In this document: one piece after another, positions 13,805-22,981 of the stretch
Numbering within the stretch: the first letter of the stretch is position 1
How the letters are laid out: each line of letters opens with the position of its first letter
Source: Ardenticatenaceae bacterium
Lineage (GTDB): Bacteria > Chloroflexota > Anaerolineae > Ardenticatenales > Ardenticatenaceae
NCBI GenBank assembly: GCA_026989095.1
Contig: JALSKA010000002.1
Coordinates: forward strand, 1-35,760
Length of the DNA: 35,760 nt
Reading direction: 5' to 3'
Notes under the pieces: model-generated
Databases searched by the model: none
What the model was told of the DNA's origin: nothing
Seen by the model: the letters and a program-made list of their open reading frames with translations, nothing else
Program-made: the position numbers and the translations under genes

Positions 13805-15133
13805 CTACCGCAGCCCACTCCGCCGGATGAAGCCCTCGTAGTGGCGCATGAGCAACTGGGCCTCGAGCTGCTTCATGGTGTCGATGACTACGCCCACCAC
13901 GATGAGCAGGCCCACGCCGCTGATGATCATGGGGTCCACCTGCCCTCCGGGCAGCGTGATGCCGAAGGGCACCAACACCAGGCGCAGGATGTAGGGCAAA
14001 ATGGCAATCAGCCCCAGGAAGAGGGCACCGGCGAAGGTAATGCGGTGGAGCACGCCGTTCAGGTACTCCTCCGTGGGCCGGCCCGGCCGAATCCCGGGCA
14101 CGGAGCCGCCCTGGCGGCGAAGCGTCTCGGCCAGGTTCTGCTGTCGGAAGATGACATCGGTGTAGAAGTAGGTGAAGGCCACCACCATCAGAAAGTACAT
14201 GACCCAGTAGAAGGGGCTGTTGCTGCTGAAAGCCTGGGAGATGGAGAAAGCCACGTTAGCCACAGTGGGAATGTTCACGGTGCTCAAGTAACTGGCGATG
14301 ATGCCCGGGAAGATGAGCAGGCTCTGGGCGAAGATGATGGGAATCATCCCGGACGAGTTGACGCGCAGCGGGATGTACGTGTTCTGGCCGCCGTAGACCC
14401 GCATTCCCCGCACGCGGCGCCCGTACTGGACGGGGATACGGCGTTGCCCCTCCTGGATGATCACGATGGCGAAGATGGTGACCACCATGAGCACCAGGAA
14501 GAGCACCAGCGTCGCCACGCCGCTGGCTCCCATGATCTGGGCCATGCGGGAGGGAGCCTGGGCCACGATGCCGCCCAAGATGATGATGGAGATGCCGTTG
14601 CCCAGGCCGCGTTCCGTGATGAGGTCGCCCAGCCAGATGGCGAACATGGTGCCGGCGGTCAGGGCGAAGAGGGTGGCCAGCGTGGCGAGCAGGTTGGGCC
14701 CGGCAAAGCTGAAGTTGGGCAGCACCCCCGCCTGCCGCATGAGGGCGGCCTGGCCCAAGCCCTGCAAGAAGGCCAGGGGCACGGTGAGCCAGTAGGTGTA
14801 CTGGTTGAGCTTGTGGCGCCCCTGTTCGCCCTCCTTGCTCAGCTCCTGGAGTTGGGGGATGAGGGGCGTGAGCAACTGCAGGGCAATGGAGGCCGTGATG
14901 TAGGGGTACACCCCCATCGCCACCACTGAGAAGTTGGCCAGGGCGCCGCCGGAGAGCAGGTCGAACAGGGCCCCCAACTGATTGTTGCGCAGGAAGAGGT
15001 CGAGGGCCTCCCGGTCCACGCCGGGCACCGGGATGTGGGCGACCAAGCGGTAGATCACCAGAATGCCCAACGTGAAGAGCAGCCTGGCCCGCAGGTCGGG
15101 CAGGCGAAAGGCATTTCGCATGGCATCAAGCAT
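13805..15133 (-). CDS. secY: Protein translocase subunit SecY
   Basis: The 442-residue membrane protein has ten predicted helices and forms the Sec translocation channel with SecE and SecG, which are not in this window. Visible landmarks are HIPVPGVDREAL after the first helix, the loop QEGQRRIPVQYGRRVRG, and NSSGMIPIIFAQSLL. Length and gene position (rplO-secY-adk) are standard. The ATG at 15133 follows AGAGGAG. Confidence 0.97.
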   Translation of the reverse strand: MLDAMRNAFRLPDLRARLLFTLGILVIYRLVAHIPVPGVDREALDLFLRNNQLGALFDLLSGGALANFSVVAMGVYPYITASIALQLLTPLIPQLQELSKEGEQGRHKLNQYTYWLTVPLAFLQGLGQAALMRQAGVLPNFSFAGPNLLATLATLFALTAGTMFAIWLGDLITERGLGNGISIIILGGIVAQAPSRMAQIMGASGVATLVLFLVLMVVTIFAIVIIQEGQRRIPVQYGRRVRGMRVYGGQNTYIPLRVNSSGMIPIIFAQSLLIFPGIIASYLSTVNIPTVANVAFSISQAFSSNSPFYWVMYFLMVVAFTYFYTDVIFRQQNLAETLRRQGGSVPGIRPGRPTEEYLNGVLHRITFAGALFLGLIAILPYILRLVLVPFGITLPGGQVDPMIISGVGLLIVVGVVIDTMKQLEAQLLMRHYEGFIRRSGLR

Positions 15134-15184
15134 GACTCACTCCTCTCTTACGGCCATTGCCCGTCGGCGCCGGCCAGGCCCACG

Positions 15185-15661
15185 TCAGCCCTCTTCCCAG
15201 GCCACTTCCACGGCCTGGCCGCCGGCCGCCTCGATCTTCTCCCGCGCAGAGCCCGAGAAGGCGTGGACCTTGACCGTCAGGGCCTTTTTCAACTCGCCTT
15301 GGCCCAACACCTTGACGGGCAACTTGCCCTTCTTGATCAGTCCCCGCTCCAACAGGTTATCGGGCGTCACCTCTTCGCCGTCCTCGTACTTGTCGTTGAG
15401 ACGCTCCACGTTCACAATGCGGTACACCCGGCGCGACACCAGCCGGAACCCCACGCCGCGCGCGTAGGGCATTCGGTTCATGCGCGTGCTCATGCCCCGG
15501 AACCAGGGCTGCTTGGTGCCTCCGCTGCGCGCGCCCTGCCCCTTGCGGCCCCGGCCGGCGTAGGTGCCTCCCTTGCCGGCGTTGCCGCGCGCCACCCGCT
15601 TGCGGCGCTTGGTGCTCCCTGGGGCCGGGCGCAAATCGTGCAGTCGAATCTCCTCGCTCAT
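15185..15661 (-). CDS. rplO: 50S ribosomal protein L15
   Basis: The 158-residue product matches uL15: N-terminal IRLHDLRPAPGSTKRRKRVARG, the Gly-rich GRGRKGQGARSGG block, and the C-terminal globular domain with VNVERLND and FSGSAREKIEAAGG. It binds 23S rRNA late in assembly. It lies 60 bases after rpmD and 51 before secY, the usual place. Confidence 0.96.
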   Translation of the reverse strand: MSEEIRLHDLRPAPGSTKRRKRVARGNAGKGGTYAGRGRKGQGARSGGTKQPWFRGMSTRMNRMPYARGVGFRLVSRRVYRIVNVERLNDKYEDGEEVTPDNLLERGLIKKGKLPVKVLGQGELKKALTVKVHAFSGSAREKIEAAGGQAVEVAWEEG

Positions 15662-15721
15662 GGCGCTTTCTCCTGCTCCAAGAATGAACAGTGCCGTTGG
15701 GCCGCCTCTGGGACCTACGCT

Positions 15722-15940
15722 TCAGTTCGAGGGGGGCTCCTCGGGTTCGGGCGCCTCGATCTCCTCGTACTCCACCAGGTGGGCCACCTTCCGACACATC
15801 CCCAGGATGGAGGGCGTGGCACGGTGGATCACCTCGTCGCCCAAACGGCGCAGGCCCAAGGCCTTGATCGTCTCCTTCTGGCGCTTGGAGTAACCGATGG
15901 CGCTCTTCACGTATCGAACACGGACGTACTTCTCAGCCAC
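15722..15940 (-). CDS. rpmD: 50S ribosomal protein L30
   Basis: The 72-residue product matches uL30: [29 protein letters not shown] in two parts with the central [13 protein letters not shown]-terminal acidic, Pro-rich extension ([12 protein letters not shown]) makes it slightly longer than the usual 60 residues. I chose the GTG at 15940 because GGAGGAGG lies seven to eight bases before it. This start lies 8 bases inside the end of rpsE, so translation is probably coupled. Confidence 0.9.
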   Translation of the reverse strand: MAEKYVRVRYVKSAIGYSKRQKETIKALGLRRLGDEVIHRATPSILGMCRKVAHLVEYEEIEAPEPEEPPSN

Positions 15941-16478
15941 GGTGTGCCTCCTCCACGTGGTCTCGGTACCAAGGGGGCACGATCTGCTTGAGGGGCTTGC
16001 CACGGCGCTCGGCCTCCTCGTAGATGTCCTTCATCTGCCTGAGACCCTCGAACGTGGCTTGCACCACGTTGAGCACGTTGTTGCTCCCCAAGGACTTGGT
16101 CAACACGTCGCGCACGCCGGCGGCCTCCAGCACCGCGCGCACGGCGCCGCCGGCGATCACGCCCGTGCCCGGCGCGGCCGGCTTCATGAAGACCCGCGCC
16201 GCGCCGAAGTCCACCGTGATCGGGTGGGGAATCGTGGTGCCCAGCAGGGGAACGCGGATCATGTTCTTCTTGGCCCGCTCGACCCCCTTGCGGATGGCCG
16301 CCGGCACCTCGCGGGCCTTGCCGATGCCAATGCCCACGTGCCCTTGGCCGTCCCCCACCACCACGATGACGCGGAAACCGAAACGCCGGCCACCCTTGAC
16401 CACCTTGGCCGTGCGGATGATGCTTACCACCTTTTCCTGCAACTCGCCTTCCGGTCGGATCTCCTGCCGTGCAGTCAT
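15933..16478 (-). CDS. rpsE: 30S ribosomal protein S5
   Basis: The 181-residue product matches uS5: the double-stranded-RNA-binding-like N-terminal domain has [20 protein letters not shown] and [18 protein letters not shown], and the C-terminal domain has [20 protein letters not shown]. It sits at the mRNA entry site and helps decoding accuracy. It is 17 bases after rplR and overlaps rpmD by 8 bases. Confidence 0.96.
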   Translation of the reverse strand: MTARQEIRPEGELQEKVVSIIRTAKVVKGGRRFGFRVIVVVGDGQGHVGIGIGKAREVPAAIRKGVERAKKNMIRVPLLGTTIPHPITVDFGAARVFMKPAAPGTGVIAGGAVRAVLEAAGVRDVLTKSLGSNNVLNVVQATFEGLRQMKDIYEEAERRGKPLKQIVPPWYRDHVEEAHRG

Positions 16479-16495
16479 GGGGACGCCTTCCCTCC

Positions 16496-16885
16496 TTAGA
16501 ATTCCAGCCCGCCCTCGCGAGCACCCTCGGCGAGCGCCTTGACGCGCCCGTGGTACTTGTACCCACCCCGGTCGAAGACCACCCTGGTGATGCCGGCGGC
16601 TCGGGCCCGCTCGGCCAGGGTCAACCCCACCTGGCGGGCGGCCTCCACCGGGCGAAGCCCCTTCACCTGCTCGCGGAGCTGGCGGTCCAAGGTGCTGGCC
16701 GAGACGAGCGTGTGGCCCCGGGTGTCGTCAATGATCTGGGCGTAGATGTTGGTCAGGCTGCGGTAGACGTTCAGGCGGGGCCGTTCGGGCGTGCCGAAGA
16801 CCCGCTTGCGCACCCGCAGGTGGCGCCGCTTCCGTGCCGCGCGCGGCGTGCGGCGCCGCTGTCGTTGGCTCATTCGCTGGCCCAT
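16496..16885 (-). CDS. rplR: 50S ribosomal protein L18
   Basis: The 129-residue product matches uL18, which binds 5S r[24 protein letters not shown] in two blocks, [15 protein letters not shown], and the [24 protein letters not shown] ending as split motifs. GGAGGAG lies about six bases before the ATG at 16885; a second Met five codons in is also possible. The 155-base gap to rplF upstream is the largest inside the spc part. Confidence 0.95.
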   Translation of the reverse strand: MGQRMSQRQRRRTPRAARKRRHLRVRKRVFGTPERPRLNVYRSLTNIYAQIIDDTRGHTLVSASTLDRQLREQVKGLRPVEAARQVGLTLAERARAAGITRVVFDRGGYKYHGRVKALAEGAREGGLEF

Positions 16886-17040
16886 ACCTCACTCCTCCAC
16901 TCTGCCGACGCCGGCGCTCCCACGGCCTCGCCGTCCGCCGGCGAAATTGAAGCTGTCAAGGGAGACCCATCTTGTACCACACGGCTGTTCCCCGGAATAT
17001 CGGGGGAAACTGCCGGCTCCCGCTCAGGTGAGTGTCACGC
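16886..17040 (-). other. Long intergenic leader between rplF and rplR
   Basis: This 155-base gap is unusually long for the operon. It holds a weak hairpin with TTCCCC (16988-16993) opposite GGGGAA (17003-17008), and on the minus strand a TTGACA with no -10 partner at a normal distance. I see no small gene and no supported promoter. It may carry an RNA control element, but nothing identifies one. Confidence 0.3.
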
Positions 17041-17586
17041 CTACTTGCGGCCGCTCTTGCCGGCCTTGCGGCGAATGACCTCGTCGGCGTAGCGGATGCC
17101 CGTGCCCTTGTAGGGCTCGGGCGGGCGCACGCGCCGCACCCGGGCGGCCATTTCGCCGACGAGCTGCTTGTCAATGCCCCGCACGATCACTTGCTTGCCG
17201 CTGCGGTCCGGCACCTCGAAGGTGATGCCCGGGGGGGCCGGGATCTCCACCGGGTGGCTGTACCCCACGTTGAGCACCAGCTTGTCGCCGCGCACGTCGG
17301 CCCGGTAGCCGGTGCCTTCCAGGATGAGGCGCTTCTCGTATCCCTTGGCCACCCCCTGCACCATGTTGTTGATCAGGGCACGGGTGAGCCCGTGCAGGGC
17401 CTTGTGCCGGCGATGGTCACTGGGGCGCCGCACGATCACCTGCCCGTCCTTGACTTCCACGTGCATGTCGGGATCGAACGTGTACTTCAGCTCTCCCTTG
17501 GGGCCTTTCACCGTCACAGTGTGACCTTGGACGCTCACAGTGACGCCCTTAGGGACGGGCACCGGCATCCTTCCTATCCGAGACAT
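17041..17586 (-). CDS. rplF: 50S ribosomal protein L6
   Basis: The 181-residue product matches uL6 with its two repeated domains: MSRIGRMPVPVPKGVTVSV at the start, LINNMVQGVAKGYEKRLILEGTGYRA in two parts centrally, and the conserved end RRVRPPEPYKGTGIRYADE. It binds the sarcin-ricin region of 23S rRNA. It is 48 bases after rpsH. Confidence 0.97.
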   Translation of the reverse strand: MSRIGRMPVPVPKGVTVSVQGHTVTVKGPKGELKYTFDPDMHVEVKDGQVIVRRPSDHRRHKALHGLTRALINNMVQGVAKGYEKRLILEGTGYRADVRGDKLVLNVGYSHPVEIPAPPGITFEVPDRSGKQVIVRGIDKQLVGEMAARVRRVRPPEPYKGTGIRYADEVIRRKAGKSGRK

Positions 17587-17634
17587 GATCTTCTCCCTCC
17601 ACTCGCGAACTCCGCGGCCCGGGGCCGGCGCTTT

Positions 17635-18030
17635 CTACCAGACGTAGCAGATGACTTCGCCGCCGACGCCCAGGCGTCGCGCCTGCCGGTCGGTCATGAT
17701 GCCCTTGGACGTGGTGAGAATGGCAATGCCTATGCCGCTCAACACCCAGGGGATCTCGTCCTTGCCGACGTAGATGCGCCGTCCCGGCTTGCTCACGCGC
17801 TTCAGGCCGGTGATGACCGGCTTCTTCTCCCGGTCGTACTTGAGCCACAGGCGCAACATGGGCCGGGGTTTCTGGTCCAGCACGTCCACCCGCTCGATGT
17901 ACCCCTCCTTCACCAGGATATCGGCGATGGCCTTCTTCATTTTGCTGGAGGGAACCAGCACGTACTGCTTGCGCACCATCAGCGCGTTGCGGATGCGCGT
18001 CAGCATGTCGGCAATGGGGTCGGTCATCAT
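17635..18030 (-). CDS. rpsH: 30S ribosomal protein S8
   Basis: The 131-residue product matches uS8, a central-domain 16S rRNA binder and a spc-operon feedback regulator in E. coli. It begins [18 protein letters not shown] and ends with [17 protein letters not shown] and [15 protein letters not shown]. Two adjacent ATGs (18030, 18027) can serve as the start; GGAGG lies eight bases before the first. The reading frame is open upstream without homology. Confidence 0.96.
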   Translation of the reverse strand: MMTDPIADMLTRIRNALMVRKQYVLVPSSKMKKAIADILVKEGYIERVDVLDQKPRPMLRLWLKYDREKKPVITGLKRVSKPGRRIYVGKDEIPWVLSGIGIAILTTSKGIMTDRQARRLGVGGEVICYVW

Positions 18031-18061
18031 GGTCGTATCCTCCCTGAGCGCTCCACCCGTC

Positions 18062-18244
18062 TTACCAGCTCGCCTTGCGGACGCCGGGGAGCTCGCCCCG
18101 CAGCGCCAACTGGCGGAAGCAGATGCGGCAGAGCCGGAAACGCCGGATGAACGCCCGTGGGCGCCCACACCGCTCACACCGGTTGCGCACCTGGTTCGGG
18201 TACTTGCGCCGTTTCTCGCGGGCAATCATGCACTTCTTGGCCAC
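18062..18244 (-). CDS. rpsN: 30S ribosomal protein S14, zinc type
   Basis: The 60-residue product is the short zinc-binding (type Z) form of uS14: [20 protein letters not shown], then cysteines C23, C26, C39 and C42, ending [12 protein letters not shown] chose the GTG at 18244 because AAGGAGAGG precedes it closely and the family starts here; the frame runs on upstream without homology. It lies 49 bases after rplE and 31 before rpsH. Only this zinc form is seen in the window. Confidence 0.95.
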   Translation of the reverse strand: MAKKCMIAREKRRKYPNQVRNRCERCGRPRAFIRRFRLCRICFRQLALRGELPGVRKASW

Positions 18245-18293
18245 CGTTCCTCTCCTTCCGTTGACATAATTGTGCGAGGAGCCGTCTCCGATC

Positions 18294-18839
18294 TCAGCGA
18301 CGGCGGAAGGGCATTCCCAGCAGCGCCAGCAGCCGGCGGGCTTCTTCGTCCGTCTTGGCCGTGGTGACGATGCTGATTTCCATGCCGCGGATCTTGTCGA
18401 TCTTGTCGTAGTCCACCTCGGGGAAGACGAGCTGTTCGCGCAGCCCCAAGGTATAGTTGCCGTGGCCGTCGAAGGAGTCGGGCGAAACGCCACGGAAGTC
18501 CCGCTGGCGCGGCAGGGCCACGTTGATGAGGCGGTCCAAGAAGCTCCACATGCGCTCGCCGCGCAGCGTCACCTTGACCCCGATGGGCTGGCCGGCCCGC
18601 AGCCGGAAGTTGGAGATGCTCTTCTTGGCCCGCGTGATCACGGGGCGCTGGCCGGTGATGGTCATTAGGTCCTGGACGGCGAAGTCGAGGGCCTTCGGGT
18701 TTTGGACCGCCTCACCCATGCCGATGTTGACCACGACCTTTTTGATTCGCGGCACTTGCATGACGTTCTTGTACTTGAACTCCTCCATGAGGGCCGGCAC
18801 GACCCGTTCGCGGTAGATCTGCTGCAATCTCGCGGCCAT
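18294..18839 (-). CDS. rplE: 50S ribosomal protein L5
   Basis: The 181-residue product matches uL5, a 5S rRNA binder of the central protuberance: [20 protein letters not shown], then [19 protein letters not shown], and the ending [20 protein letters not shown]. It is 11 bases after rplX. Length and start are normal. Confidence 0.97.
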   Translation of the reverse strand: MAARLQQIYRERVVPALMEEFKYKNVMQVPRIKKVVVNIGMGEAVQNPKALDFAVQDLMTITGQRPVITRAKKSISNFRLRAGQPIGVKVTLRGERMWSFLDRLINVALPRQRDFRGVSPDSFDGHGNYTLGLREQLVFPEVDYDKIDKIRGMEISIVTTAKTDEEARRLLALLGMPFRRR

Positions 18840-18850
18840 CTCTGCTCACC

Positions 18851-19210
18851 TCAATATTTGTCAATGGGCTGACCGCACTTCTTGCACACGCGCACCTTCT
18901 TGCCCGTTGAGCGGTCAATGTTGACCCGTGTGGGGCGGTCGCAGTGGGGACAGACCAGCATCACGTTGCTGTGGTGGATGGGGGCCTCGCGAGTGATGCG
19001 CCCTGTTTGCGTCTGGACGCGGCCGGTGGCCCGCTGGTGTTTGACGATCAGGTTGACGCCGGCCACCACCACGCGGTCGTGGTCGGGGTCGTGTTGGCCC
19101 TTGCGCCGGCCGTACTTGAACTTGCCGCGCACCACGCGCTGGACTTCTCCCCGCTTGCCCCGGTCCTTGCCGCGCACCACTTCCACAAGGTCACCTGTTT
19201 TGATGTACAT
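18851..19210 (-). CDS. rplX: 50S ribosomal protein L24 with C-terminal zinc ribbon
   Basis: The 119-residue product matches uL24: an N-terminal KOW motif (GDLVEVVRGKDRGKRGEVQRV) and a central HHSNVMLVCPHC segment. Four cysteines (C87, C90, C109, C112) form a likely zinc ribbon, as in longer bacterial L24 proteins. The ATG at 19210 follows GGAGGAGG. The ten residues between the KOW part and NLIVKHQ are His/Asp-rich (GQHDPDHDR). It is 34 bases after rplN. Confidence 0.95.
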   Translation of the reverse strand: MYIKTGDLVEVVRGKDRGKRGEVQRVVRGKFKYGRRKGQHDPDHDRVVVAGVNLIVKHQRATGRVQTQTGRITREAPIHHSNVMLVCPHCDRPTRVNIDRSTGKKVRVCKKCGQPIDKY

Positions 19211-19244
19211 GGCTTTTCCTCCTCCTGGCGGCCGTCTGCCCCGT

Positions 19245-19613
19245 TTACCACACCTCGGGGGCCAAGGAGACGATGCGGCTGAACCCCTTCTCGCGCAACT
19301 CGCGGGCCACGGGGCCGAAGACCCGGGTGCCCCTGGGGTTGCCCTGGTGGTCCAGCAAGACGGCCGCGTTGTCGTCGAACCGGATGTAGGTGCCGTCGGG
19401 GCGCTTGTACTCCTTGCGGGTGCGCACCACAACGGCCCGGACCACATCCCCCTTCTTCACGGAGCCGCCGGGCTGCACTTCCTTGACGCTGGCGACGATC
19501 ACGTCGCCCACGGAGGCGTACCGCCGGCGGCTGCCGCCCAGCACGCGGATGCAGAGAATCTCGCGCGCGCCGGAGTTGTCGGCCACCTTGAGACGGGATT
19601 CCTGTTGGATCAT
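19245..19613 (-). CDS. rplN: 50S ribosomal protein L14
   Basis: The 122-residue product matches uL14 at exactly its usual length: [19 protein letters not shown], then [20 protein letters not shown], and the ending [19 protein letters not shown]. The ATG at 19613 lies 2 bases after the rpsQ stop, so the ribosome site is inside rpsQ. The frame runs 14 codons upstream without homology. Confidence 0.97.
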   Translation of the reverse strand: MIQQESRLKVADNSGAREILCIRVLGGSRRRYASVGDVIVASVKEVQPGGSVKKGDVVRAVVVRTRKEYKRPDGTYIRFDDNAAVLLDHQGNPRGTRVFGPVARELREKGFSRIVSLAPEVW

Positions 19614-19615
19614 GG

Positions 19616-19873
19616 CTACTGCTCCGCCCGTTCGAGAATTTTCGTCACCACCCACCGCTTGGTCTTGCTCAGGGGGCGGGACTCAATGATCTCCACCCGG
19701 TCGCCGATGCGGCAGGCGTTGTGTGCGTCGTGGGCGTGGTACTTCTTGGAGCGGCGGATGGTCTTGCCGTAGAGAGGGTGGCGTACCATCCGCTCGACCC
19801 GCACCACCACCGTCTTGTCCATCTTGTCGCTGACCACCACACCGACGAGTCGTCGTCGCCGTTCGCGCGCCAT
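19616..19873 (-). CDS. rpsQ: 30S ribosomal protein S17
   Basis: The 85-residue product matches uS17, a primary 16S rRNA binder: [20 protein letters not shown], then [19 protein letters not shown] and [13 protein letters not shown]. It lies 3 bases after rpmC and 2 before rplN, which suggests tight translational coupling of these three genes. Confidence 0.97.
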   Translation of the reverse strand: MARERRRRLVGVVVSDKMDKTVVVRVERMVRHPLYGKTIRRSKKYHAHDAHNACRIGDRVEIIESRPLSKTKRWVVTKILERAEQ

Positions 19874-19876
19874 CGG

Positions 19877-20119
19877 TTATCCCTCCTGCTCCTTGGCCTG
19901 TTCTCCTTGCCGGGCGCGCTCGTACTCGGCCCAGAGCTCCCGTTCGCGCAGGATGGTCTTGATGCGCGCGATCTCACGGCGCGTTTTGCGCATTTGGGAG
20001 GTGTCCTGGAGCTGGCGCGTGGCGTGCTGGAAGCGCAGGCTCCACAGGCGCTGGTAGGCCTCGTCGAGCTTCTGGCGCAGCTCCTCGTCCGACAACTGGC
20101 GGAGTTCGTCGGCCCTCAT
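19877..20119 (-). CDS. rpmC: 50S ribosomal protein L29
   Basis: The 80-residue product matches uL29: [20 protein letters not shown], then [20 protein letters not shown] and [15 protein letters not shown]. The C-terminus has an acidic, Gln-rich extension of about 12 residues ([12 protein letters not shown]). The start overlaps the rplP stop by 4 bases. Confidence 0.95.
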   Translation of the reverse strand: MRADELRQLSDEELRQKLDEAYQRLWSLRFQHATRQLQDTSQMRKTRREIARIKTILRERELWAEYERARQGEQAKEQEG

Positions 20120-20550
20120 GCGCCACCTCCTTCGATGGTTTGGTCGGCCCGGCTGACGATCTGGGTCTTAATGGGCAGCTTGTGGGCGGCCAGCCGCAGG
20201 GCCTCGTGGGCGACCTCGTCGGGCACGCCTCCGATCTCGAACATGATGCGGCCGGGCTTGACCACGGCCACCCAGTGATCCACCGAGCCCTTGCCGGAGC
20301 CCATGCGCGTTTCGGCCGGCTTCTTGGTGACGGGCTTGTCCGGGAAGATGCGGATCCAGACGTTGCCGCTGCGGCGGACGAAGCGCACGATGGCACGGCG
20401 GGCCGCCTCGATCTGGCGGGCGGTGATCCAGGCGGGCTCGAGGGCCTGCAGGCCGTAGTCGCCGAAGCTGACCCGTGTGCCCCGAGACGCTCGCCCCTTC
20501 ATGCGGCCACGGAACTGTTTGCGGTACTTCACCCGCTTTGGCATCAACAT
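20116..20550 (-). CDS. rplP: 50S ribosomal protein L16
   Basis: The 144-residue product matches uL16, which helps form the A-site region: [20 protein letters not shown], then [40 protein letters not shown] and [11 protein letters not shown]. The ATG at 20550 follows GAGG at five bases; an in-frame ATG two codons later is the start used by many homologues. It lies 45 bases after rpsC. Confidence 0.96.
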   Translation of the reverse strand: MLMPKRVKYRKQFRGRMKGRASRGTRVSFGDYGLQALEPAWITARQIEAARRAIVRFVRRSGNVWIRIFPDKPVTKKPAETRMGSGKGSVDHWVAVVKPGRIMFEIGGVPDEVAHEALRLAAHKLPIKTQIVSRADQTIEGGGA

Positions 20551-20595
20551 GGTTGCCTCACTCCTTCCCCACTCTGGTCATGCACGGGCCGGCGC

Positions 20596-21273
20596 TCACA
20601 CGCCGGACGACGTTGCCGTGGCGAACGGCTGGCCGGCCTCGCCTTCGGGAAGCACGTCCCCCTTGTAGACCCACACCTTGATGCCGATGCGGCCGAAGGT
20701 GGTCAGGGCCTCGGTCTGGGCGTAGTCGATGTCGGCCTGGAGCGTGTGGCGTGGCACCCGCCCCTCCTGGGCGTCCTCACGGCGGGCCATTTCGGCGCCG
20801 CCCAAGCGGCCGGCCACGCGGATCTTCACGCCCTTGGCGCCGGCGCGCATGGCCCGCTGGATGGCCTGTTTCATGGCCCGCCGGTGGCTGACACGCCGTT
20901 CGAGCTGGGTGGCGATGTTCTCGGCAATGAGGTGGGCGTCCAAGTCCGGGTTTTCCACCTCGTGGACGTCGATGTGGATGCGCTTGCCGGTCATGGTTTC
21001 GAGGGCTTCCCGCAGCAGGCGCACGTTTTCCCCCCGCCGGCCGATGACGATGCCGGGGCGGGCGGTCCACAGGGTGATGCGCACCTCGTTGGGGAAGCGC
21101 TCGATCTGGATGTCGCTGATGCCCACGCGGCCCAGCGACTCCCGGATGTGTTCACGGATGCGCCGGTCCTCTTGGACTTGTTCGGCGTACTGCTGGCCCT
21201 CGGCGTACCAGCGCCCCTTCCAGTCCTTGATAATGCCCAGCCGAAATCCGTAGGGATGAACTTTGCGTCCCAA
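20596..21273 (-). CDS. rpsC: 30S ribosomal protein S3
   Basis: The 225-residue product matches uS3: MGRKVHPYGFRLGIIKDWKG at the start, a KH domain with the GxxG loop in PGIVIGRRGENVRLLRE, and the C-terminal GAKGVKIRVAGRLGGAEMAR and LQADIDYA. It lines the mRNA entry tunnel. After the Ala-Arg motif the sequence REDAQEGRVPRHT differs mildly from the common TEWYREGRVPLHT. It lies 23 bases after rplV. Confidence 0.96.
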   Translation of the reverse strand: MGRKVHPYGFRLGIIKDWKGRWYAEGQQYAEQVQEDRRIREHIRESLGRVGISDIQIERFPNEVRITLWTARPGIVIGRRGENVRLLREALETMTGKRIHIDVHEVENPDLDAHLIAENIATQLERRVSHRRAMKQAIQRAMRAGAKGVKIRVAGRLGGAEMARREDAQEGRVPRHTLQADIDYAQTEALTTFGRIGIKVWVYKGDVLPEGEAGQPFATATSSGV

Positions 21274-21296
21274 GGCTCAACTCCTTTGGTCTGCTC

Positions 21297-21653
21297 TTAC
21301 TCTTCGTGCTCTCGCAGCACAACGGTGATGTGGCAGCTCCGGCGGATGATGGGCTTCCACCGGCCCCGGGCCTCGAACCGCCGCCACAGGCGCCGCGGGC
21401 CCTCGTCCACGAAGATGCGGTGGATGTAGAGGTCGTGGCGGCTCAGCCCCTCGTTGTTTTCGGCGTTGGCCACGGCGCTTTCGATGACCTTGGCGATGGG
21501 CTTGGCGGCCCGCTGGGGCATCAGGTGGAGTTTTGCCAAGGCCTCGTCCACGTCCATGCCGCGCACGACGTTGGCCACCCGGCGCACTTTGTAGGGCGAC
21601 AGCGGAATGTAGCGCGCCACGGCGCGCACTCCGCCCACTTCTTGCTTGTCCAT
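21297..21653 (-). CDS. rplV: 50S ribosomal protein L22
   Basis: The 118-residue product matches uL22, whose hairpin lines the peptide exit tunnel: ARYIPLSPYKVRRVANVVRG, AVANAENNEGLSRHDLYI, and the tunnel loop near GPRRLWRRFEARGRWKPI. It ends CHITVVLREHEE. It is 24 bases after rpsS; length is normal. Confidence 0.96.
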   Translation of the reverse strand: MDKQEVGGVRAVARYIPLSPYKVRRVANVVRGMDVDEALAKLHLMPQRAAKPIAKVIESAVANAENNEGLSRHDLYIHRIFVDEGPRRLWRRFEARGRWKPIIRRSCHITVVLREHEE

Positions 21654-21677
21654 GGCTCCACCTCGACGTGTTTCAGG

Positions 21678-21962
21678 TTAGCGGCGCACCTTGCTCTTGC
21701 GGTCCTTGGCGTCGTGCCCCCGGAAGGTGCGCGTGGGGGCGAACTCTCCCAGCTTGTGGCCCACCATCTGCTCCGTGATGTAGACGGGCACGTGTTGCCG
21801 GCCGTTGTGCACGGCAATGGTGTGGCCCACCATCTGGGGGAAGATGGTGGAATCCCGGCTCCACGTCTTGATCACCTGGCGTTTGCCGGTGCGGTTGAGC
21901 TCCTCGATCTTCCTCAGGAGCTTGGGGTCAACGTAAGGCCCCTTTTTCAGCGAACGTGCCAT
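21678..21962 (-). CDS. rpsS: 30S ribosomal protein S19
   Basis: The 94-residue product matches uS19 of the small-subunit head: [40 protein letters not shown] and [18 protein letters not shown]. It ends in a Lys/Arg tail. It lies 119 bases after rplB; that gap holds no gene or supported promoter. Confidence 0.97.
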   Translation of the reverse strand: MARSLKKGPYVDPKLLRKIEELNRTGKRQVIKTWSRDSTIFPQMVGHTIAVHNGRQHVPVYITEQMVGHKLGEFAPTRTFRGHDAKDRKSKVRR

Positions 21963-22081
21963 ACCACCTCACTCCTTTGCCTTTCTCCGTTCCTGCCCTG
22001 CCGAAACCACATACCCCGAAGACAATCCCGGACGCAGTGTGGCCGGCGGCACAGCGCGTCGGGGAGCCCGGTGTGAGGCCC

Positions 22082-22906
22082 CTACTTGCGCCGGCGCACG
22101 ATGAAGCGGTCGCTGCGCTTGTTGCGGCGGGTCTTCTTGCCCAAGGCCGGCTTCCCCCACGGCGTCTTGGGCCCGGGGAGGCCGATGGGCGCCTTGCCCT
22201 CGCCGCCCCCGTGGGGGTGGTCCCGGGGCGTCATGGCCGAGCCGCGCACCGTGGGGCGCCAGCCCATGTGACGCTTGCGGCCGGCCTTGCCCAAGTCGAT
22301 GTTGCCGTGTTCCACGTTCCCCACCTGGCCGATGGTGGCCCGGCAGCGGATGTGGATCATGCGCATCTCGCCGCTGGGCAGGCGCACGGTGGCGTAGTCG
22401 CCCTCCTTGGCCATGAGCTGGGCCGAGGTGCCGGCGGCCCGCACGAGTTGGGCGCCGCGCCCGGGCTCCAGCTCGATGTTGTGAATGACGGTGCCCACCG
22501 GGATGTCGGCCAAGGGCAGGGCGTTGCCCACGCGGATTTCCGCCTCCGGCCCGCTCATGATCACGTCGCCCACCTTGAGGCCCAAGGGGGCGATGATGTA
22601 GCGCTTCTCGCCGTCGGCGTAGACGACCAGGGCAATGCGCGCCGAGCGGTTGGGATCGTACTCGATGCTGGCCACGCGGGCGGGGATGCCGTCCTTGTCC
22701 CGCTTCCAGTCAATGATGCGGTATTTGCGCTTGTGGCCCCCGCCCCGGTGGCGCACGGTAATGCGCCCCTGGTTGTTCCGGCCGGCGTGTTTTTTGAGGG
22801 GCTCGACAAGGGAGCGTTCCGGCTCCGTCTTGGTGATCTCGCTGAAGTCGTACCCGGTCATGCCCCGCCGGCCGGGCGATGTTGGCTTGTAAACCTTGAT
22901 GCCCAT
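22082..22906 (-). CDS. rplB: 50S ribosomal protein L2
   Basis: The 274-residue product matches uL2, which supports subunit joining and the peptidyl-transferase region. It has [40 protein letters not shown], and the functionally important histidine in the block [14 protein letters not shown]. The block before it reads RGSAMTPR where many species have RGSVMNPV. It is 75 bases after rplW. Confidence 0.97.
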   Translation of the reverse strand: MGIKVYKPTSPGRRGMTGYDFSEITKTEPERSLVEPLKKHAGRNNQGRITVRHRGGGHKRKYRIIDWKRDKDGIPARVASIEYDPNRSARIALVVYADGEKRYIIAPLGLKVGDVIMSGPEAEIRVGNALPLADIPVGTVIHNIELEPGRGAQLVRAAGTSAQLMAKEGDYATVRLPSGEMRMIHIRCRATIGQVGNVEHGNIDLGKAGRKRHMGWRPTVRGSAMTPRDHPHGGGEGKAPIGLPGPKTPWGKPALGKKTRRNKRSDRFIVRRRK

Positions 22907-22981
22907 CGTCTTGCTCCTCGTGTGCTCTTGCGAGTTCTCCTGTGGGCGCCGTCAAGGAACGCCAAGGGCCTTCACGCCGCC

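Noticed and set aside
13784-14929. Plus-strand frame rich in His/Asp/Glu opposite secY
   Set aside because: It is the antisense of a strongly conserved membrane protein and has no recognisable domain.
16920-16980. TTGACA on the minus strand before rplR as an internal promoter
   Set aside because: The sequence at 16-18 bases from it has no A/T-rich -10 box.
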